Below, piece by piece: positions 12,849 through 13,491 of a stretch of DNA of 13,491 nucleotides (positions within the stretch are counted from its first letter, which is position 1; each line of letters starts with the position of its first letter). This DNA comes from SIG588 sp045597045. GTDB lineage: Bacteria; Bacillota; Clostridia; Oscillospirales; Acutalibacteraceae. The stretch lies in assembly GCA_045597045.1 (NCBI GenBank), contig JAZODN010000038.1, positions 1-13,491 of the forward strand, written 5' to 3'. The notes under the pieces were generated by a model. It was not told the origin of the DNA and made no database searches. It was given only the letters and a program-made list of their open reading frames with translations. A program made the translations under genes and the position numbers.

Positions 12849-13491
12849 TTATTCCTTAATAATGGCATCGAACTTACAAGTGCTGATACAAGCACCGCAC
12901 TTGATACATTTTGCCGTGTCGATGACAAAGGGATTCTTGATCTCACCGGTGATAGCGTTGACCGGGCACTTACGTGCACAAGCCGAACAGCCTTTGCACT
13001 TGTCTGCCACAATCTTGAACTGCAAGAGATCCTTACACACACCGGCCGGGCACTTCTTGTCCACGATGTGAGCCACATACTCGTCGCGGAAGAAACGCAG
13101 GGTGCTGAGCACCGGGTTAGGCGCCGTCTGACCCAAACCGCACAGCGAGTTGGACTTGATGTAGTTGCACAGTTCTTCCATCTCGTCAAGATCTTCGAGC
13201 TTACCTTCGCCGCGCGTGATGCGCTCGAGCAGCTCGAGCAGGCGCTTGGTACCCACACGGCAGGGCGTGCATTTACCGCAGGACTCGTCCACCGTGAACT
13301 CGAGGAAGAATTTCGCGATATCCACCATGCAGTTGTCTTCGTCCATGACGATCAAACCGCCGGAGCCCATCATACAACCGATCGCCGTCAGGTTGTCGAA
13401 ATCCACTTCGGTATCAATCAGTTCAGCCGGGATACAGCCGCCGGAGGGGCCGCCCGTCTGCGCTGCCTTGAACTTCTTGCCATCCGGAATA
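12849..13491 (-). CDS. hydB: NADH/FMN-binding hydrogenase subunit HydB/HndC (C-terminal part)
   Basis: The gene enters from the right edge without its start, so only the last 213 or so residues are seen. They contain GGPSGGCIP, then the NuoF-type [4Fe-4S] site ESCGKCTPCRVGTKR (near 13260-13285, three Cys) with a fourth Cys in LCGLGQTAPNP (near 13140). Beyond it come CPAGVC and a C-terminal 2[4Fe-4S] ferredoxin domain: CKGCSACARKC and CIKCGACISTC (about 12878-13000). NuoF itself lacks this ferredoxin tail; HydB/HndC subunits of hydrogenases have it. In the complex this subunit carries FMN, takes NADH electrons and passes them to the iron-sulphur chain toward HydA, and is the likely site of flavin-based bifurcation. 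The NuoE-like partner (HydC/HndA) should lie upstream, outside the window. Confidence 0.95.
   Translation of the reverse strand, partial: IPDGKKFKAAQTGGPSGGCIPAELIDTEVDFDNLTAIGCMMGSGGLIVMDEDNCMVDIAKFFLEFTVDESCGKCTPCRVGTKRLLELLERITRGEGKLEDLDEMEELCNYIKSNSLCGLGQTAPNPVLSTLRFFRDEYVAHIVDKKCPAGVCKDLLQFKIVADKCKGCSACARKCPVNAITGEIKNPFVIDTAKCIKCGACISTCKFDAIIKE

Noticed and set aside
11065..13071. A very long plus-strand open frame (668 codons) opposite the hydrogenase gene
   Set aside because: It is the mirror of hydA/hydB, with a His/Arg-rich, low-meaning translation and no ribosome binding site. The minus strand has unmistakable hydrogenase motifs. Stop-free antisense frames are expected in GC-rich coding DNA.
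1..13491. Search for CRISPR arrays, IS elements, toxin-antitoxin pairs, phage or defence genes, or tandem repeats
   Set aside because: No repeated units, transposase-like motifs, terminal inverted repeats or small paired genes were seen. All gaps are under 300 nt and are accounted for by promoters, the riboswitch and terminators.

Overview
The window looks like ordinary chromosome from an anaerobic, moderately GC-rich member of the Clostridia (Bacillota), most likely the Oscillospiraceae/Ruminococcaceae side. That placement is inferred from four things: a bifurcating-type [FeFe] hydrogenase, a TepA-SpoIIIE/FtsK gene pair as in Bacillus, a DUF4364-like protein, and Shine-Dalgarno/sigma-A signals of Gram-positive type. 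I see no IS element, integrase, CRISPR array, tRNA, rRNA or phage gene, and no convincing new defence or biosynthetic system. The interest lies in regulation and in protein details.

Left block (1-5040, all minus strand, read right to left). A GH13 glycosidase gene has its own extended -10 promoter. It is followed without an obvious terminator by tepA (ClpP-like), ftsK/spoIIIE (DNA translocase) and the start of a YgiQ-type radical SAM gene that leaves the window. The tepA-ftsK-ygiQ gaps are only about 13-16 nt, so these are very probably co-transcribed.

Riboflavin block (4999-5848, minus strand). A strong promoter drives a complete FMN riboswitch, then an intrinsic terminator, then ribU (the riboflavin-binding S component of an ECF transporter), then a second terminator that ends only a few bases before the glycosidase promoter. 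This is a textbook FMN-repressed riboflavin uptake unit.

Central plus-strand block (5867-9556). A divergent promoter drives a DUF4364-like winged-helix protein, then the tRNA CCA-adding enzyme, a PflA-like radical SAM protein and an unknown six-helix membrane protein. The first three overlap by about 4 nt each and look translationally coupled. The block ends at a hairpin shared with the convergent XRE-family regulator gene.

Right block (9529-13491). The XRE-type regulator (minus) and a histidine-phosphatase/phosphoglycerate-mutase-like gene (plus) are divergent around a 123-nt region holding the regulator's promoter and an imperfect dyad. The phosphatase gene and the hydrogenase operon converge on one strong bidirectional terminator. 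The minus-strand hydrogenase operon shows the C-terminal part of the NuoF-like subunit (HydB/HndC) and the complete catalytic subunit (HydA/HndD), which together would couple NADH and reduced ferredoxin oxidation to H2 production.

Several start codons are set here from the Shine-Dalgarno position rather than from the longest reading frame (tepA, glycosidase, ribU, DUF4364-like, XRE regulator, phosphatase). In two cases a GTG inside or beside the Shine-Dalgarno sequence mimics a start.
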